This document shows, piece by piece, positions 16,284 through 26,114 of a DNA stretch of 64,000 nucleotides. Positions within the stretch are counted from its first letter, which is position 1. Every line of letters starts with the position of its first letter. Source of the stretch: Parvibaculum sp. (GTDB lineage: Bacteria; Pseudomonadota; Alphaproteobacteria; Parvibaculales; Parvibaculaceae); the NCBI GenBank assembly GCA_017642695.1, contig JAEPQD010000001.1, forward strand, positions 2,241,701-2,305,700, in the 5' to 3' direction. The notes under the pieces are model-generated. The model was not told the origin of the DNA. It did no database searches and saw nothing but the letters and a program-made list of their open reading frames with translations. A program made the position numbers and the translations under genes.

Positions 16284-16859
16284 TCAGCACTTCGCGGCCG
16301 TCCGGTCCGCCATCTCTTTCATGATTTTGCCGTCGTCCGGTATGCCGTGCCCGAGATCCACGAAATCGATGCGTGACGCAGGCCTCAGAAACAGGGGTGT
16401 TTCGCTTTTCGATGCGAGCCCGCGGCCGACCGGCGTGACCGCGAGCACCATCATCGGGCCCGCCTGACCATCGCCTCGAAGCGGAAAACCCGCAACCTCG
16501 ATTTGCGACGACATGCCCCGTCCGTAATCTTCCGTATGCACTGAGAGAAACCCGCACGGCCGCGCATGAATGGCTCTTACCCTTGCGACGGCGCGGGCCA
16601 CCTGATCGGGTGCCGCGAAGTCTCCGTACCGCTTTCCCGTGATGTCGATTCCCTGATGTTCCGCGAGGCCGGTGCCGACCAGCCGGAACACGATATCTTC
16701 CGCCACGACTTCCATGATGACGAGATTGGGCAGGAGCGGCGCAATTTCGGGTGACAGTTTGAAAGCGCTTCGCAGAGGAACCTTTTCGCCGTCGTTTCTT
16801 GTTTTTTTCCAGTATTGCTCGAGCTTTCCAGCCGTATCGGTCTCTGCGCCTGTCCTCAT
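16284..16859 (-). CDS. PAS-domain protein (PAS_5 family)
   Basis: 191 residues with a single PAS-like domain (about 24-165) of the alphaproteobacterial PAS_5 type. Marker segments are LPNLVIMEVVAEDIVFRLVG, GKRYGDFAAPDQVARA and GRGMSSQIEVAGFPLRGDG. No kinase, HTH or GGDEF partner is fused, so it is a stand-alone sensor or regulator of unknown input. In some genera such proteins control motility or biofilm. I cannot say that here. No strong ribosome site precedes the ATG at 16859. It reads toward xth with a 10-bp gap. Confidence 0.8.
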   Translation of the reverse strand: MRTGAETDTAGKLEQYWKKTRNDGEKVPLRSAFKLSPEIAPLLPNLVIMEVVAEDIVFRLVGTGLAEHQGIDITGKRYGDFAAPDQVARAVARVRAIHARPCGFLSVHTEDYGRGMSSQIEVAGFPLRGDGQAGPMMVLAVTPVGRGLASKSETPLFLRPASRIDFVDLGHGIPDDGKIMKEMADRTAAKC

Positions 16860-16940
16860 AGAGTTACGTCCGTACCCCCGTACGTAGAATCACCCAGTAC
16901 CGGGAGAATACGCGGCTCGGCTCCAAGGTAAAATGCTAAT

Positions 16941-16957
16941 TGTGCCAAAATGACACA
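16941..16957. promoter_or_regulatory. Imperfect palindrome upstream of the PAS gene
   Basis: TGTGCCA-AAA-TGACACA: 7-bp arms with one mismatch, 82 bases upstream of the PAS start codon and 34 bp past the erpA stop. It could bind a dimeric regulator. No known motif is matched with confidence. Confidence 0.35.
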
Positions 16958-16990
16958 GTAAATTGGGATGCACCGCTGAACGTCTATCCT

Positions 16991-17353
16991 CTAGATCGAG
17001 AAAGACGTTCCGCAACCGCAGGATGCCGTCGCGTTCGGATTGTTGATCCTGAAGGCCGACCCGATAAGATCGTCCACGTAGTCGATCTCCGAGCCAGCCA
17101 GGTATTCGGCCGAAACGGCGTCGATCAGCACGGTGACACCGTCCCGCTCAAGCGCCAGATCGTCATCGTTCCTCAGATCATCCAGCGTGAAACCGTACTG
17201 AAAGCCGGAACAGCCGCCGCCCTGCACGGCGACGCGCAGCATCGTGCCGCTGTCCTCGCTCTCAAGGATGCGCGCCACCTGTTTCGCGGCCCGCGCCGTC
17301 AGGGTGATCGGTGTGCCGGTCGTCGGCGTTTCGGCTGTCACGGTCTCGGTCAT
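16991..17353 (-). CDS. erpA: Iron-sulfur cluster insertion protein (A-type carrier)
   Basis: Carries Fe-S clusters to target enzymes in the cytoplasm. 120 residues. The three cluster cysteines are present: Cys48 in GGGCSGFQYGF and Cys112/Cys114 in the C-terminal SCGCGTSFSI. The start is taken at 17353 (MTETVTAETP) because the conserved domain begins at about residue 16. Upstream in-frame codons run into the divergent gene and look non-coding. It diverges from the dGTPase-like gene, an arrangement common in alphaproteobacteria. Confidence 0.95.
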   Translation of the reverse strand: MTETVTAETPTTGTPITLTARAAKQVARILESEDSGTMLRVAVQGGGCSGFQYGFTLDDLRNDDDLALERDGVTVLIDAVSAEYLAGSEIDYVDDLIGSAFRINNPNATASCGCGTSFSI

Positions 17354-17465
17354 GCTGCTTTCGGCTTCCAACGCTCGGGAAATTAGCTTAGCAGATATGT
17401 AAGCTCGGATGGGCTGCATTTCAAACCGCCTGTCCGCTAACCCCATAGAGTTTCGAGGGTTTATC

Positions 17466-18656
17466 GTGCCGATCGCCAATCCCGCCGCCACCGCGCCCTT
17501 CGCGACGAAGGCGGAAGAGACGAGGGGCAGACTGTTCGCGGAACCTGAAAGCGGAACCCGCACGGCCTTCCAGCGCGATCGGGACAGAATCATCCATGCC
17601 GGCGCCTTCAGGCGGCTCAAATACAAGACGCAGGTTTTCGTCTACCACGAAGGCGACAACTATCGCACGCGCCTGACCCATTCGCTTGAAGTGGCGCAGA
17701 TCGCTCGCTCTGTCGCCCGTGTTCTCGGCCTGGACGAAGACCTCGCCGAGGCATTGGCGCTGGCGCACGATCTCGGTCACACACCGTTTGGCCATGCCGG
17801 CGAGACCGCGCTCGACACGTGCATGGTGGACTATGGCGGCTTCGACCATAATGCCCAGACGTTGCGGATCGTCACCAAGCTTGAGCGCCGCTATCCCGAG
17901 TTCGACGGCCTCAATCTCACCTGGGAAGCGCTGGAAGGCTTGGTGAAGCACAACGGGCCCGTCATCGTGCCTGGCCGCAACCTGAGCGACCTGCCGCGCG
18001 CCATTGTGGAATATGCGGAAACTCAGGACCTCGAGCTCGACACCTTCGCAGGACCGGAGGCGCAGGTCGCGGCTCTTGCCGACGACATCGCCTACAACAA
18101 TCACGACATCGACGATGGCTTGCGCGCTCGTCTTTTCACCATCGACGATCTGATGGCCCTCCCGCTTGTCGGCGATGTCTTCAGGCGCGTGATGGATCGC
18201 TATCCCGGACTTGAGACCGCACGGGTGATTCACGAGGCCGTACGCGAGCTGATCGGCGAAATGATCGGCGATCTCCTTGAGGAAACGAGGCGGCGGCTGG
18301 CCGAGGCGAAGCCCGCTTCCGCGGCCGATATTCGCGCCATGAACCGCCCGCTTGTCGGCTTCACGGACGAGATGAATGAACACAATGCAGCCCTCAAGGC
18401 CTTTCTGTTCGAGCGCATGTACCGCCACTATCGGGTCAACCGGTCGATGAGCAAGGCGCAACGCATCGTGCGCGATCTTTTTGGCCTGCTGCATCGCTCG
18501 CCCGACCAGCTTCCACCGGAATGGCAGCAGGGCTGCGATGGGCCGGAGGGGTTCAAGACAGCCCGTCGCGTTTGCGATTTCATTGCCGGAATGACTGACA
18601 AGTTCGCCATCGAGGAGCATCAGCGCCTCTTCGATCTCCACGATCCGAGGTCATGA
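17466..18656 (+). CDS. dgt: dGTPase-like HD-domain triphosphohydrolase
   Basis: Deoxyguanosinetriphosphate triphosphohydrolase-like protein: hydrolyses dNTPs to nucleoside and triphosphate. The HD-domain ligands are in [13 protein letters not shown] (His) and [17 protein letters not shown] (His-Asp). Other markers are [21 protein letters not shown] and [18 protein letters not shown] chose GTG at 17466, giving 396 residues, because GAGGG lies at the right distance upstream and homologues begin just before this point. An ATG at 17409 in the same frame would add 19 poorly conserved residues. It is 69 bp upstream of the argS GTG/ATG region and probably cotranscribed with it. Confidence 0.93.
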   Translation: MPIANPAATAPFATKAEETRGRLFAEPESGTRTAFQRDRDRIIHAGAFRRLKYKTQVFVYHEGDNYRTRLTHSLEVAQIARSVARVLGLDEDLAEALALAHDLGHTPFGHAGETALDTCMVDYGGFDHNAQTLRIVTKLERRYPEFDGLNLTWEALEGLVKHNGPVIVPGRNLSDLPRAIVEYAETQDLELDTFAGPEAQVAALADDIAYNNHDIDDGLRARLFTIDDLMALPLVGDVFRRVMDRYPGLETARVIHEAVRELIGEMIGDLLEETRRRLAEAKPASAADIRAMNRPLVGFTDEMNEHNAALKAFLFERMYRHYRVNRSMSKAQRIVRDLFGLLHRSPDQLPPEWQQGCDGPEGFKTARRVCDFIAGMTDKFAIEEHQRLFDLHDPRS

Positions 18657-18737
18657 TCGCCATCGAGGTAAGGGCTGGAAACGTGGGAGGCGCGCGGCTA
18701 GAGTGCGCGCCCGGCGGGTCCATAAGTGGCGGCAAGA

Positions 18738-20489
18738 ATGAATATTTTCCGGTATTTCGAGGAAAGGGTGCAAGCGGCTCTTGAAGCCCTTGTTGGCGAG
18801 GGAGCGTTGCCGGCCGATCTCGATTTCACCCGCGTCGCGGTCGAGCCCCCGCGCGACCCGAGCCACGGCGACCTCTCCACGAATGCCGCCATGGTGCTCG
18901 CGAAGCCGGCTGGTGCAAAGCCGCGCGACCTCGCGGAGCTCATCGCCGCCCGGCTTGCCACCGAAGAGGCGGTGACGGAAGTATCCGTCGCGGGGCCGGG
19001 CTTCATCAATCTTCGGCTAGATCCGTCCTTCTGGCGTTCGCGTATCCCCGACATTCTCAGAGCCGGAGCGGCCTATGGCGCCGGCGATCTCGGTGCCGGT
19101 CAGGCCGTCAATGTCGAATATGTCTCGGCGAACCCGACCGGACCGATGCATGTTGGCCATGTTCGCGGAGCTGTTTTCGGCGATGCGCTCGCGAACCTGC
19201 TCGAAAAGGTCGGCTATCGCGTCTGCCGTGAGTACTACATCAACGACGCCGGCGGGCAGATCGAGGTGCTCGCGCGGAGCGCCTTTCTGCGCTACCGCGA
19301 AGCGCTCGGACACGAGATAGGCGCCATCCCGGAAGGGCTCTATCCCGGCGACTATCTGAAGCCGGTCGGTCAATCGCTCGCCGCGACCTACGACAAGGAT
19401 TTGATCGAAAAGGACGAAGCGGAAGCGCTCGCGATTGTCCGGGAAGCCGCCGTCGAGGCGATGATGGAACTCATCCGCGGCGATCTCGCCGTGCTCGGCA
19501 TCACGCATGAGGTCTTTTTCTCCGAGCTCTCGCTCCACAGGTCCGGCGCGGTCGAGAAGACCCTGGAGAGGCTCGAGAACAAGGGGCTCATCTATATAGG
19601 CACGCTTGAGCCACCCAAGGGCGAGGTACCGGACGACTGGGAAGCCCGTCCGCAAACGCTCTTCCGATCGACCGAGTTTGGCGACGATACCGATCGGGCC
19701 CTGAAGAAGTCCGATGGGAGCTGGACCTATTTCGCGCCGGACATTGCTTATCACCTCGACAAGTTCGAACGCGGCTATCGCACTCTGATCGACGTCTGGG
19801 GCGCCGATCATTCCGGATATATCAAGCGCATGAAGGCGGCGATAGCGGGTGTCACGGGCGGCGAGGCCGAGTTCGACGTCAAGGTCTGCCAGATGGTCAG
19901 GCTCTTCCGGAATGGCGAGCCTGTCCGTATGTCAAAACGCGCGGGCGATTTCGTGACCTTGCGTGACGTGGTCGATGAAGTCGGCAAGGATGTCGTGCGC
20001 TTCATGATGCTGACGCGCAAGAACGACGCGCCGCTCGATTTCGATTTCGCCAAGGTCATGGAGCAGTCGCGCGACAACCCGGTCTTTTATGTGCAATACG
20101 CACATGCGCGCATCCACTCGGTGCTGCGCAACGCGGCAGAGGCAGGCGGTTACGACTTGTCCGATGCGACCCTTGCCACCGCGAACCTTTCGCGCCTCGC
20201 GGACGAGGCGGAACTCTCGCTTGTGCGTTTGATGGCGACCTTTCCCCGCCAGGTCGAGCAGGCTGCGCTCGCTCATGAACCGCACCGTATCGCCTTTTAT
20301 CTCGACGATCTGGCGGCGGCCTTCCACGCTCTCTGGAACAAGGGCAAGGACGACTCGTCGCTGCGGTTTATCCAGCAGGAAGACCGGGATGGTACCCTTG
20401 CAAGGCTCGCGTTGATTCGAGCTACGGCCCATGTGATTGCCGCCGGTTTGGGAATATTGGGGGTCGAACCGATCGAGGAGATGCGTTGA
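18738..20489 (+). CDS. argS: Arginyl-tRNA synthetase
   Basis: Class I synthetase that charges tRNA-Arg. 583 residues from ATG 18738 ([11 protein letters not shown], the family N-terminus). A GTG four codons earlier (18726) is the alternative. The HIGH motif appears as HVGH within [15 protein letters not shown], and the KMSKS-like loop is [11 protein letters not shown]. The N-terminal Add-1 domain (about 1-110) and C-terminal DALR anticodon domain (about 460-583) are complete. The stop overlaps the next start by one base (TGATG), so the SPOR gene is translationally coupled. Confidence 0.97.
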   Translation: MNIFRYFEERVQAALEALVGEGALPADLDFTRVAVEPPRDPSHGDLSTNAAMVLAKPAGAKPRDLAELIAARLATEEAVTEVSVAGPGFINLRLDPSFWRSRIPDILRAGAAYGAGDLGAGQAVNVEYVSANPTGPMHVGHVRGAVFGDALANLLEKVGYRVCREYYINDAGGQIEVLARSAFLRYREALGHEIGAIPEGLYPGDYLKPVGQSLAATYDKDLIEKDEAEALAIVREAAVEAMMELIRGDLAVLGITHEVFFSELSLHRSGAVEKTLERLENKGLIYIGTLEPPKGEVPDDWEARPQTLFRSTEFGDDTDRALKKSDGSWTYFAPDIAYHLDKFERGYRTLIDVWGADHSGYIKRMKAAIAGVTGGEAEFDVKVCQMVRLFRNGEPVRMSKRAGDFVTLRDVVDEVGKDVVRFMMLTRKNDAPLDFDFAKVMEQSRDNPVFYVQYAHARIHSVLRNAAEAGGYDLSDATLATANLSRLADEAELSLVRLMATFPRQVEQAALAHEPHRIAFYLDDLAAAFHALWNKGKDDSSLRFIQQEDRDGTLARLALIRATAHVIAAGLGILGVEPIEEMR

Positions 20490-21328
20490 TGTCGCACAGG
20501 GATGGCGGTTGGGACGAAGATCCGGAATACGACATCGATCCTGATATCGAGGATTACGAACGTTACGACGAGGAAGAGGAGGGGGGCGGCAACAAGCGCA
20601 CGCTCATGCTTCTCAGCGTCGTCGCGCTTCTCGTCGTGTTCGCTGGCGTTGTCTTTCTTGCTTATCGGCAGGGTTCTCAGCAGGGCGTGAATGGCGCGCC
20701 GCCGATCCTCCGTGCCGATGGCGAACCGACGAAGGAACTTCCCGAAAACCCGGGCGGTAAGAAATTTCCGCACCAGGATGCGGGCGTCTACGACAGGATC
20801 ACGGGGGAAGGACAGACCGGCTCCAGCGACGGCGAGCAGCTGCTGCCCCCCGCTGAGGAACCGCTTGCGATTGACAATCCCGCTCCCTCGCCACAGGACC
20901 AGCAGGCGCTGGACCGGATGGCGCAAGCGATAGAAACAGCGCCGATTGAGCCGGTGGAAGAGGCGTCAGTGGAACAGACGCCGTCAGCACAAATACAACA
21001 GACACAGACGCCGCCCGCTGCCGAGCTTCCTCCTGCAAGGGAAGAAACGGTTTCCGCAGAAACCGTAGCGCCGCCGTCGGGCGGGGCCTATGTCGTCCAG
21101 CTTGCCGCGCTGCGCGACGAAACCTCCGCGCGCGCGACTTTCGAGCGTATGCAGTCGAAGTATCCCGATCTTCTTGGCGGCCTCAGCCTGGATATCCAGC
21201 GCGCCGATCTCGGTGAGAAGGGCATCTACTACCGTGCTCGCGCAGGCTTCATGGATAAGGCAGCGGCAACAACCTTGTGCGAGCAGCTCGAAGCGCAAGG
21301 GGCGGGTTGCATCGTGAGGGAAAGGTGA
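20489..21328 (+). CDS. SPOR-domain membrane protein
   Basis: 279 residues, anchored in the inner membrane. An acidic cytoplasmic N-terminus rich in Asp/Glu/Tyr (1-33) is followed by one helix (about 36-57). Next comes a long Pro/Glu/Gln-rich periplasmic linker and a C-terminal SPOR domain (about 200-275, from AYVVQLAALRDETSA). SPOR domains bind denuded glycan strands at division septa, so a role in cell division or envelope maintenance is likely. The ATG at 20489 overlaps the argS stop by one base. Its own stop overlaps the nagZ GTG by four bases. The argS-SPOR-nagZ order is conserved in Hyphomicrobiales. Confidence 0.93.
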   Translation: MSHRDGGWDEDPEYDIDPDIEDYERYDEEEEGGGNKRTLMLLSVVALLVVFAGVVFLAYRQGSQQGVNGAPPILRADGEPTKELPENPGGKKFPHQDAGVYDRITGEGQTGSSDGEQLLPPAEEPLAIDNPAPSPQDQQALDRMAQAIETAPIEPVEEASVEQTPSAQIQQTQTPPAAELPPAREETVSAETVAPPSGGAYVVQLAALRDETSARATFERMQSKYPDLLGGLSLDIQRADLGEKGIYYRARAGFMDKAAATTLCEQLEAQGAGCIVRER

Positions 21329-22338
21329 GCGTCCGCGCAGCGATCTATGGCTGCGCCGGCACCCGCATAACGGAAGGCGAGCGACACTTCTTTCGGGAAG
21401 CGCGGCCTTGGGGCTTCATTCTCTTTGCCCGCAACATTGCCGATCCCGGACAGGTCAGGCAACTCGTCGGCGAACTGCGCGAGGCGGCAGGTCACGAAGC
21501 GGAAGTGCTGATCGATCAGGAAGGCGGCAGGGTCCAGCGCCTGACGCCACCGAACTGGCGCGGTTTCCCACCCGGACGGCGCTATGGCGAACTTTACGAA
21601 GCCGATGTTGAGCAGGGACTACATGCAGCCCGCCTCGGTGCGAAGTTGATCGCAGCCGAATTGCGCCACCTCGGTATCACTGTCGATTGCCTGCCGGTGC
21701 TCGATGTTCCCGTTCCCGGTGCGCATGATGTGATCGGCGACCGCGCCTATGCGGATACGCCTGGGCCGATCGCGGCGCTTGGCCTCGCCGCCGCAGAGGG
21801 GCTGCTGTCGGGGGGCGTGCTGCCCGTCATCAAGCATATTCCGGGTCACGGCCGCGCCGGGGTCGACAGCCACAAGAGTCTGCCGGTTGTCGACACACCG
21901 GCGGATGAGCTGTCCCGGATCGACTTTGCGCCGTTTCATGCGCTTCGGCACATGCCGCTCGCAATGACTGCACATGTTGTCTACACGGCGCTCGACCGTG
22001 ACCGTCCGGCCACCACCTCTCCGTCGATCATCGGCGGCGTCATTCGGGGGGAGATTGGGTTCGATGGCCTCCTGATGTCCGACGATCTTTCCATGGAGGC
22101 ACTGAAGGGCAGTCTCGGGGAGAGGGCGCGCCGGAGCCTCGAGGCTGGTTGCGATCTCGTTCTCCACTGCAATGGCAAGATGACGGAGATGGAGGCCGTG
22201 GCGGCAGAGGTACCGATTCTCTCCGGCAGGCCGCTTGAGAGGTCCGAAGCGGCCATATCGCAGCGCAAGACGGCCATTGCCTCACTCGATATCGATTCTG
22301 TGTGGCAGCAATTCTCCGGACTTATTGCGACTTCGTGA
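21325..22338 (+). CDS. nagZ: Beta-N-acetylhexosaminidase (peptidoglycan recycling)
   Basis: Cytoplasmic glycoside hydrolase family 3 enzyme that removes GlcNAc from anhydromuropeptides during wall recycling. 337 residues from GTG 21325, which overlaps the previous stop (GTGA) and has GAGGG upstream. Markers are LIDQEGGRVQRL, the active-site loop KHIPGHGRAGVDSHKSLPVV with the general acid-base His, and the nucleophile Asp in LLMSDDLSMEAL. Length fits the family (about 340). The scpA gene follows after 126 bp. Confidence 0.96.
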   Translation: MSVRAAIYGCAGTRITEGERHFFREARPWGFILFARNIADPGQVRQLVGELREAAGHEAEVLIDQEGGRVQRLTPPNWRGFPPGRRYGELYEADVEQGLHAARLGAKLIAAELRHLGITVDCLPVLDVPVPGAHDVIGDRAYADTPGPIAALGLAAAEGLLSGGVLPVIKHIPGHGRAGVDSHKSLPVVDTPADELSRIDFAPFHALRHMPLAMTAHVVYTALDRDRPATTSPSIIGGVIRGEIGFDGLLMSDDLSMEALKGSLGERARRSLEAGCDLVLHCNGKMTEMEAVAAEVPILSGRPLERSEAAISQRKTAIASLDIDSVWQQFSGLIATS

Positions 22339-22464
22339 CAGATCGCTGGGGATAAGCCGAGAAACGGGGTACCCGCGCCGGGGGGTGCGGGGTATAAAGG
22401 CCAATCGTCCCCTGGCCGGCGGGAAACGGCTTGGGGATACGGGGAATTCAACATTTCGGGCCGA

Positions 22465-23385
22465 ATGCAACAGGCAGTCATGACCGGGGCGCCTCCTCAT
22501 AGCGACGCAGATGGTGGGTCGCAGCCCGATGAGGCTGCCGGCATCGATGGCGCTGCGCCTTTCGAGGAAGGTCCGCCTCGCGGTCCCTCGGAAGATGTCG
22601 AAAACACATTGATCGTCGATCTCGACGGATTCGAGGGGCCACTTGACGTTCTTCTGATGCTCGCGCGCAATCAGAAGGTTGATCTGACGAAGATTTCGAT
22701 TCTCAAGCTTGCCGAGCAGTATCTCGACTTCATCACGCAGGCACGGCGCATGGAGCTTGATCTCGCCGCCGACTACCTGGTGATGGCGTCGTGGCTCGCC
22801 TTCCTGAAATCAAAGCTGCTGCTGCCGCCCCCCGAGGAGGAAGAGGGTCCGTCTGGCGCGGAGATGGCAGCCCGGCTCGCTTTCCAGCTTCAGCGGCTGG
22901 AGGCGATGCGAAAGGCGTCACAGGATATTTTCTCGCGCCAGTGCCGTATGGGAATGCATGTCTTCCAGCGCGGTGCGCCGGAGGGAATTCGTCTCATAAA
23001 GACAAGCCAGTATCAGGGAACGCTCTTCGAGCTTCTCAAGTCCTATTCGGACCAGCGGTTGAAGGGGCACGACACCAAATGGGAGCCGAAGCGTCTTCCC
23101 ATCATGGCGATCGAGGCCGCCCGTCACCGGCTTGAGAAGATGATGGGCATGATGTTCGACTGGGCCCGTATCGATGGCTACCTGCCGCTTGAGGAAATGA
23201 GCCCCGCGCTCCGCCGGTCTGCCGTCGCGAGCACCTTCAGCGCCGCCCTCGTTCTTGCCAAGGACGGGCTCATGGAAATCCGGCAATCCGGCGCTTTCGG
23301 GCCTGTTTTCGTCAGGCGCCGCGAACAGACACCCGACCAACAGCCGTCCGGCCCCGCCGGCGACTCTGAGAAGACGGAAGAATGA
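22465..23385 (+). CDS. scpA: Segregation and condensation protein A (kleisin)
   Basis: Kleisin subunit of the SMC-ScpAB condensin, which organises and helps segregate the chromosome. 306 residues. The core begins at about residue 50 (LIVDLDGFEGPLDVLLMLAR) and includes KISILKLAEQYLDFI and YLVMASWLAFLKSKLLLPPP. The C-terminal winged helix is near 215-280. The first 45 residues are acidic and poorly conserved. ATG at 22465 and ATG at 22480 are both possible starts. The stop overlaps scpB by 4 bp (ATGA). The smc gene is not in the window. Confidence 0.95.
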   Translation: MQQAVMTGAPPHSDADGGSQPDEAAGIDGAAPFEEGPPRGPSEDVENTLIVDLDGFEGPLDVLLMLARNQKVDLTKISILKLAEQYLDFITQARRMELDLAADYLVMASWLAFLKSKLLLPPPEEEEGPSGAEMAARLAFQLQRLEAMRKASQDIFSRQCRMGMHVFQRGAPEGIRLIKTSQYQGTLFELLKSYSDQRLKGHDTKWEPKRLPIMAIEAARHRLEKMMGMMFDWARIDGYLPLEEMSPALRRSAVASTFSAALVLAKDGLMEIRQSGAFGPVFVRRREQTPDQQPSGPAGDSEKTEE

Positions 23386-24176
23386 ACGACGAGACGACCT
23401 TGAGTGAAGCCGAAGTCGAAGACGGTAGCGAAATGGCAGTGGACGAACCGGAACAGCCAGAACAAGACGACGAGGCCGCTGGCAGCCCCGAAAACGTCGT
23501 CCGTTTTCCGGGCAACGCAACGGAACATGCGCAGCTCATGCGGATGGTCGAAGCGCTGCTTTTTGCCGCCGCCGAGCCGCTAGACATCGACAGCATTGCC
23601 GGTCGCTTGCCCGAAGGCGCGGATGTTGGCGCAGTGATCGAGGATCTGCAGAAAGCTTATGAAGACAAGGGCGTCAATCTCGTCCGGATTGCCAACAAGT
23701 GGATGTTCCGGACGGCGGACGACCTCTCCTTCCTGATGGAGAGGGAAGCGGTAGAGCAGAAGCGGCTCTCCCGCGCGGCGATGGAGACGCTAGCCATCAT
23801 CGCCTATCACCAGCCGGCTACGCGGGCCGAGATCGAGGAAATTCGCGGCGTCTCCGTCTCCAAGGGCACGATCGACGTCCTGATGGAAACCGGTTGGGTA
23901 AGACTGCGCGGCCGCAAGCGCACGCCCGGCCGGCCCGTCACTTACGGCACGACGGAAGAATTCCTCGTCCATTTTGGTCTCGAGAATATCGGTGACCTGC
24001 CGGGCGTCGACGAACTCAAGGCCGCCGGTCTTCTCGATGGTCGCTTGCCGCCGGGGTTCGATATTCCGAACCCGAGCGAGGCGGGTGGCGAGGGCGACGG
24101 CGAGTTCTCGGACGAAGAGGAGTACGGCGCCGACATCGACGACCATCTGGCTCAGGGAGCGGCCGAAGACGACTGA
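23382..24176 (+). CDS. scpB: Segregation and condensation protein B
   Basis: Dimeric winged-helix subunit that binds the ScpA linker in condensin. 264 residues. The conserved core runs from about 45 (MRMVEALLFAAAEPLDI) to 220. Markers are QKRLSRAAMETLAIIAYHQP, TRAEIEEIRGVSVSKGTIDVL and GRPVTYGTTEEFLVHFGL. Acidic tails flank the core at both ends. The start overlaps the scpA stop. A stem-loop at 24221-24242 lies 45 bp past the stop and probably separates this unit from tatA. Confidence 0.96.
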   Translation: MNDETTLSEAEVEDGSEMAVDEPEQPEQDDEAAGSPENVVRFPGNATEHAQLMRMVEALLFAAAEPLDIDSIAGRLPEGADVGAVIEDLQKAYEDKGVNLVRIANKWMFRTADDLSFLMEREAVEQKRLSRAAMETLAIIAYHQPATRAEIEEIRGVSVSKGTIDVLMETGWVRLRGRKRTPGRPVTYGTTEEFLVHFGLENIGDLPGVDELKAAGLLDGRLPPGFDIPNPSEAGGEGDGEFSDEEEYGADIDDHLAQGAAEDD

Positions 24177-24220
24177 GTCCCATCTCGTCCTGTTTGTTAA
24201 GAGCAGCCGAAAAATGGAGC

Positions 24221-24242
24221 AAAACCAGAAGGTTCTGGTTTT
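24221..24242 (+). terminator. Stem-loop terminator after scpB
   Basis: Perfect 10-bp arms AAAACCAGAA/TTCTGGTTTT around GG, followed by another T and then GG. The right arm ends in a run of five T. It lies between scpB and tatA and is the clearest candidate stop for the argS-to-scpB transcript. Confidence 0.65.
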
Positions 24243-24386
24243 TGGTTAACTAAAATTATGTGGATGTCGGGCCAGTTGCCGGATTGGATTGCTATCGCAA
24301 TTTCCAGACGGAACGCCCATATTGATTGAAGGTAGTGCTTCATTCAGAGCAAGGTGCGGGTTTTCCCGTTGCCTGTGGAGATAGAA

Positions 24387-24617
24387 ATGCCGGGTTGGAC
24401 CCAAATTCTCATTGTCCTCGTGCTGATCGTGTTGCTGTTCGGACGGGGCAAGATTTCCGACATGATGGGCGACGTCGCTAAGGGCATCCGCAGCTTCAAG
24501 AAGGGCCTCTCCGACGAGGACGAGAACCAGACCGCTCAGCCCGAACCCAAGACGATCGACGCCACCGTCTCGCATGACGAAAGCGCCGAGACGAAGAACA
24601 AGGCGTCTCACGGCTAG
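24387..24617 (+). CDS. tatA: Twin-arginine translocase subunit TatA
   Basis: Forms the size-variable pore component of the Tat pathway in the inner membrane. 76 residues from ATG 24387 ([11 protein letters not shown]), with GGAGA upstream. A short N-terminal helix (about 5-20) leads to [20 protein letters not shown], the hinge and amphipathic helix typical of TatA. A charged tail completes it. An in-frame GTG at 24354 would add 11 unlikely residues. Tat cargo is present in this window: the DUF411 and PhoD-type proteins carry twin-arginine signals. Confidence 0.96.
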   Translation: MPGWTQILIVLVLIVLLFGRGKISDMMGDVAKGIRSFKKGLSDEDENQTAQPEPKTIDATVSHDESAETKNKASHG

Positions 24618-24678
24618 GATTTGATGCGCCGCGCCGGAACCGGTTGCTCGGGGCGGTGGAGGCTTTGCGGGACCCCTC

Positions 24679-25152
24679 ATGTTCGACATCGGATGGTCAG
24701 AGCTGCTCATTCTCGCGGCGATCGCCATCATCTTCGTCGGTCCGAAGGACCTGCCGCGGATGATGCGGACGATTGGCCAGTATGTCGGCAAGGTCCGGGC
24801 CATGGCCCGCGACTTCCAGAGTTCCTTTGAGGACCTCGCCCGCGAGACCGAACTCGAGGAGCTCCGCAAGGAAGTCTCCAATCTCCGCAACAGCGCGACA
24901 GCTCCGCTCCGTTCCCTCAAGCAGGAAATCGACAAGCCGGTGAAGATCGGCGGAGGCGGTGCGGGCGCCGATGCGGCGGCCGCCTCCGCCGCAAAAGCGG
25001 AAGAGGAGAGGGTCGAATCCCTCGACACCAGTGGCGTCTCGGACGGAATCGCAGACTCGATCCGCGAAGCCGAGGCTGTCGAGGCCTACGGCAAGGACGA
25101 TGCGGCGGCCGGCGATGACGCGGATGTGAAGACCAGGCGGGACGGCGAATGA
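24679..25152 (+). CDS. tatB: Twin-arginine translocase subunit TatB
   Basis: Receptor-complex partner of TatC. 157 residues. MFDIGWSELLILAAIAIIFV is the family N-terminus with the conserved Glu8. It is followed by the GPKDLPRMMRTIGQYVGK hinge and a long amphipathic helix (about 38-75). The C-terminal half is low-complexity Ala/Asp/Glu. It starts 61 bp after tatA and ends with a 4-bp overlap with tatC (ATGA), so all three subunits are cotranscribed. Confidence 0.96.
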   Translation: MFDIGWSELLILAAIAIIFVGPKDLPRMMRTIGQYVGKVRAMARDFQSSFEDLARETELEELRKEVSNLRNSATAPLRSLKQEIDKPVKIGGGGAGADAAAASAAKAEEERVESLDTSGVSDGIADSIREAEAVEAYGKDDAAAGDDADVKTRRDGE

Positions 25153-25970
25153 GTGCGTCTTCCGCCGATCCCAATTCTCCCGGTTCCGACGACGAGATCG
25201 AGGCTTCCCGGGCACCGCTTCTCGATCACCTGATCGAGCTTCGGACGCGCCTCATCAAGGTGATGCTGGCCTTCATCGTCGGCTTTGCAGTCTGCTTCTT
25301 CTTCTCCACCGACATTTTCAACCTGCTGGTCGATCCCTATAACCGGATCGTCACTGCGGAGGGCGGCGCGCATCTGATCTATACGGCGCCGCAGGAATTC
25401 TTCATCACCAAGCTCAAGCTCTCGATGTTCGGGGCGATCTTCCTTGCCTTTCCGATTATTGCGGCGCAGGTCTACATGTTCGTGGCGCCTGGTCTTTACA
25501 AACACGAGCGCGGCGCCTTCATTCCTTATTTGATTGCCACCCCCGTGCTGTTTCTTACGGGCGCTGCGCTTGTTTATTATGGTGCGCTGCCTATCGCGCT
25601 CAACTTCTTCATGAGCATGGAGCAGGCAGGTGGCGACGGCGCAGCGACAATCGAACTCCTGCCCAAGGTCAGCGAGTATCTGAACCTTGTCACCGCCTTC
25701 ATCCTCGCGTTCGGCATCTGCTTCCAACTGCCCGTGATCCTGACGTTGCTGGCGCGTGCCGGTATCGTGAATTCTGCCCAGTTGAAGCGGGGACGACGCT
25801 ACGCCGTCGTCATCATTTTCGCTGTCGCCGCCTTCCTGACGCCGCCGGATTTCTTCAGCCAGATCGCGCTTGGGGTGCCGACTCTGCTTCTCTACGAACT
25901 CTCCATTTTCAGTGTCCGCTGGATGGAGAAGAAGAAGGAAGAAGGCGAGCAGGAAGAGAGCGAGGCCTGA
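25149..25970 (+). CDS. tatC: Twin-arginine translocase subunit TatC
   Basis: Polytopic inner-membrane receptor for twin-arginine signal peptides. 273 residues with six predicted helices. Markers are APLLDHLIELRTRLIKV at the N-terminus, the periplasmic TAPQEFFITKLKLS segment, APGLYKHERGAFIPY, and FLTPPDFFSQIALGVP in the last loop. The C-terminus is Lys/Glu-rich and cytoplasmic. The start overlaps tatB. The serS gene follows after 144 bp. Confidence 0.97.
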   Translation: MSASSADPNSPGSDDEIEASRAPLLDHLIELRTRLIKVMLAFIVGFAVCFFFSTDIFNLLVDPYNRIVTAEGGAHLIYTAPQEFFITKLKLSMFGAIFLAFPIIAAQVYMFVAPGLYKHERGAFIPYLIATPVLFLTGAALVYYGALPIALNFFMSMEQAGGDGAATIELLPKVSEYLNLVTAFILAFGICFQLPVILTLLARAGIVNSAQLKRGRRYAVVIIFAVAAFLTPPDFFSQIALGVPTLLLYELSIFSVRWMEKKKEEGEQEESEA

Positions 25971-26114
25971 TCACTTTCCCTGACAGCCCTTGTCTGGACG
26001 CTTCCGGCCTTCCCGCGTATACAGTGCGCGACAAGCGGGCCGGGTGGCTCGAGGACTGATTCGCTCCTCGCGGTTTCCCATATCCCGGAAAATCTCATTA
26101 TCTCCTGGACTGTC

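Noticed and set aside
16924-16957. Possible sigma-54 promoter (TTGGCAC...GC on the minus strand)
   Set aside because: The GG and GC elements are 8 bases apart, where sigma-54 needs 10.
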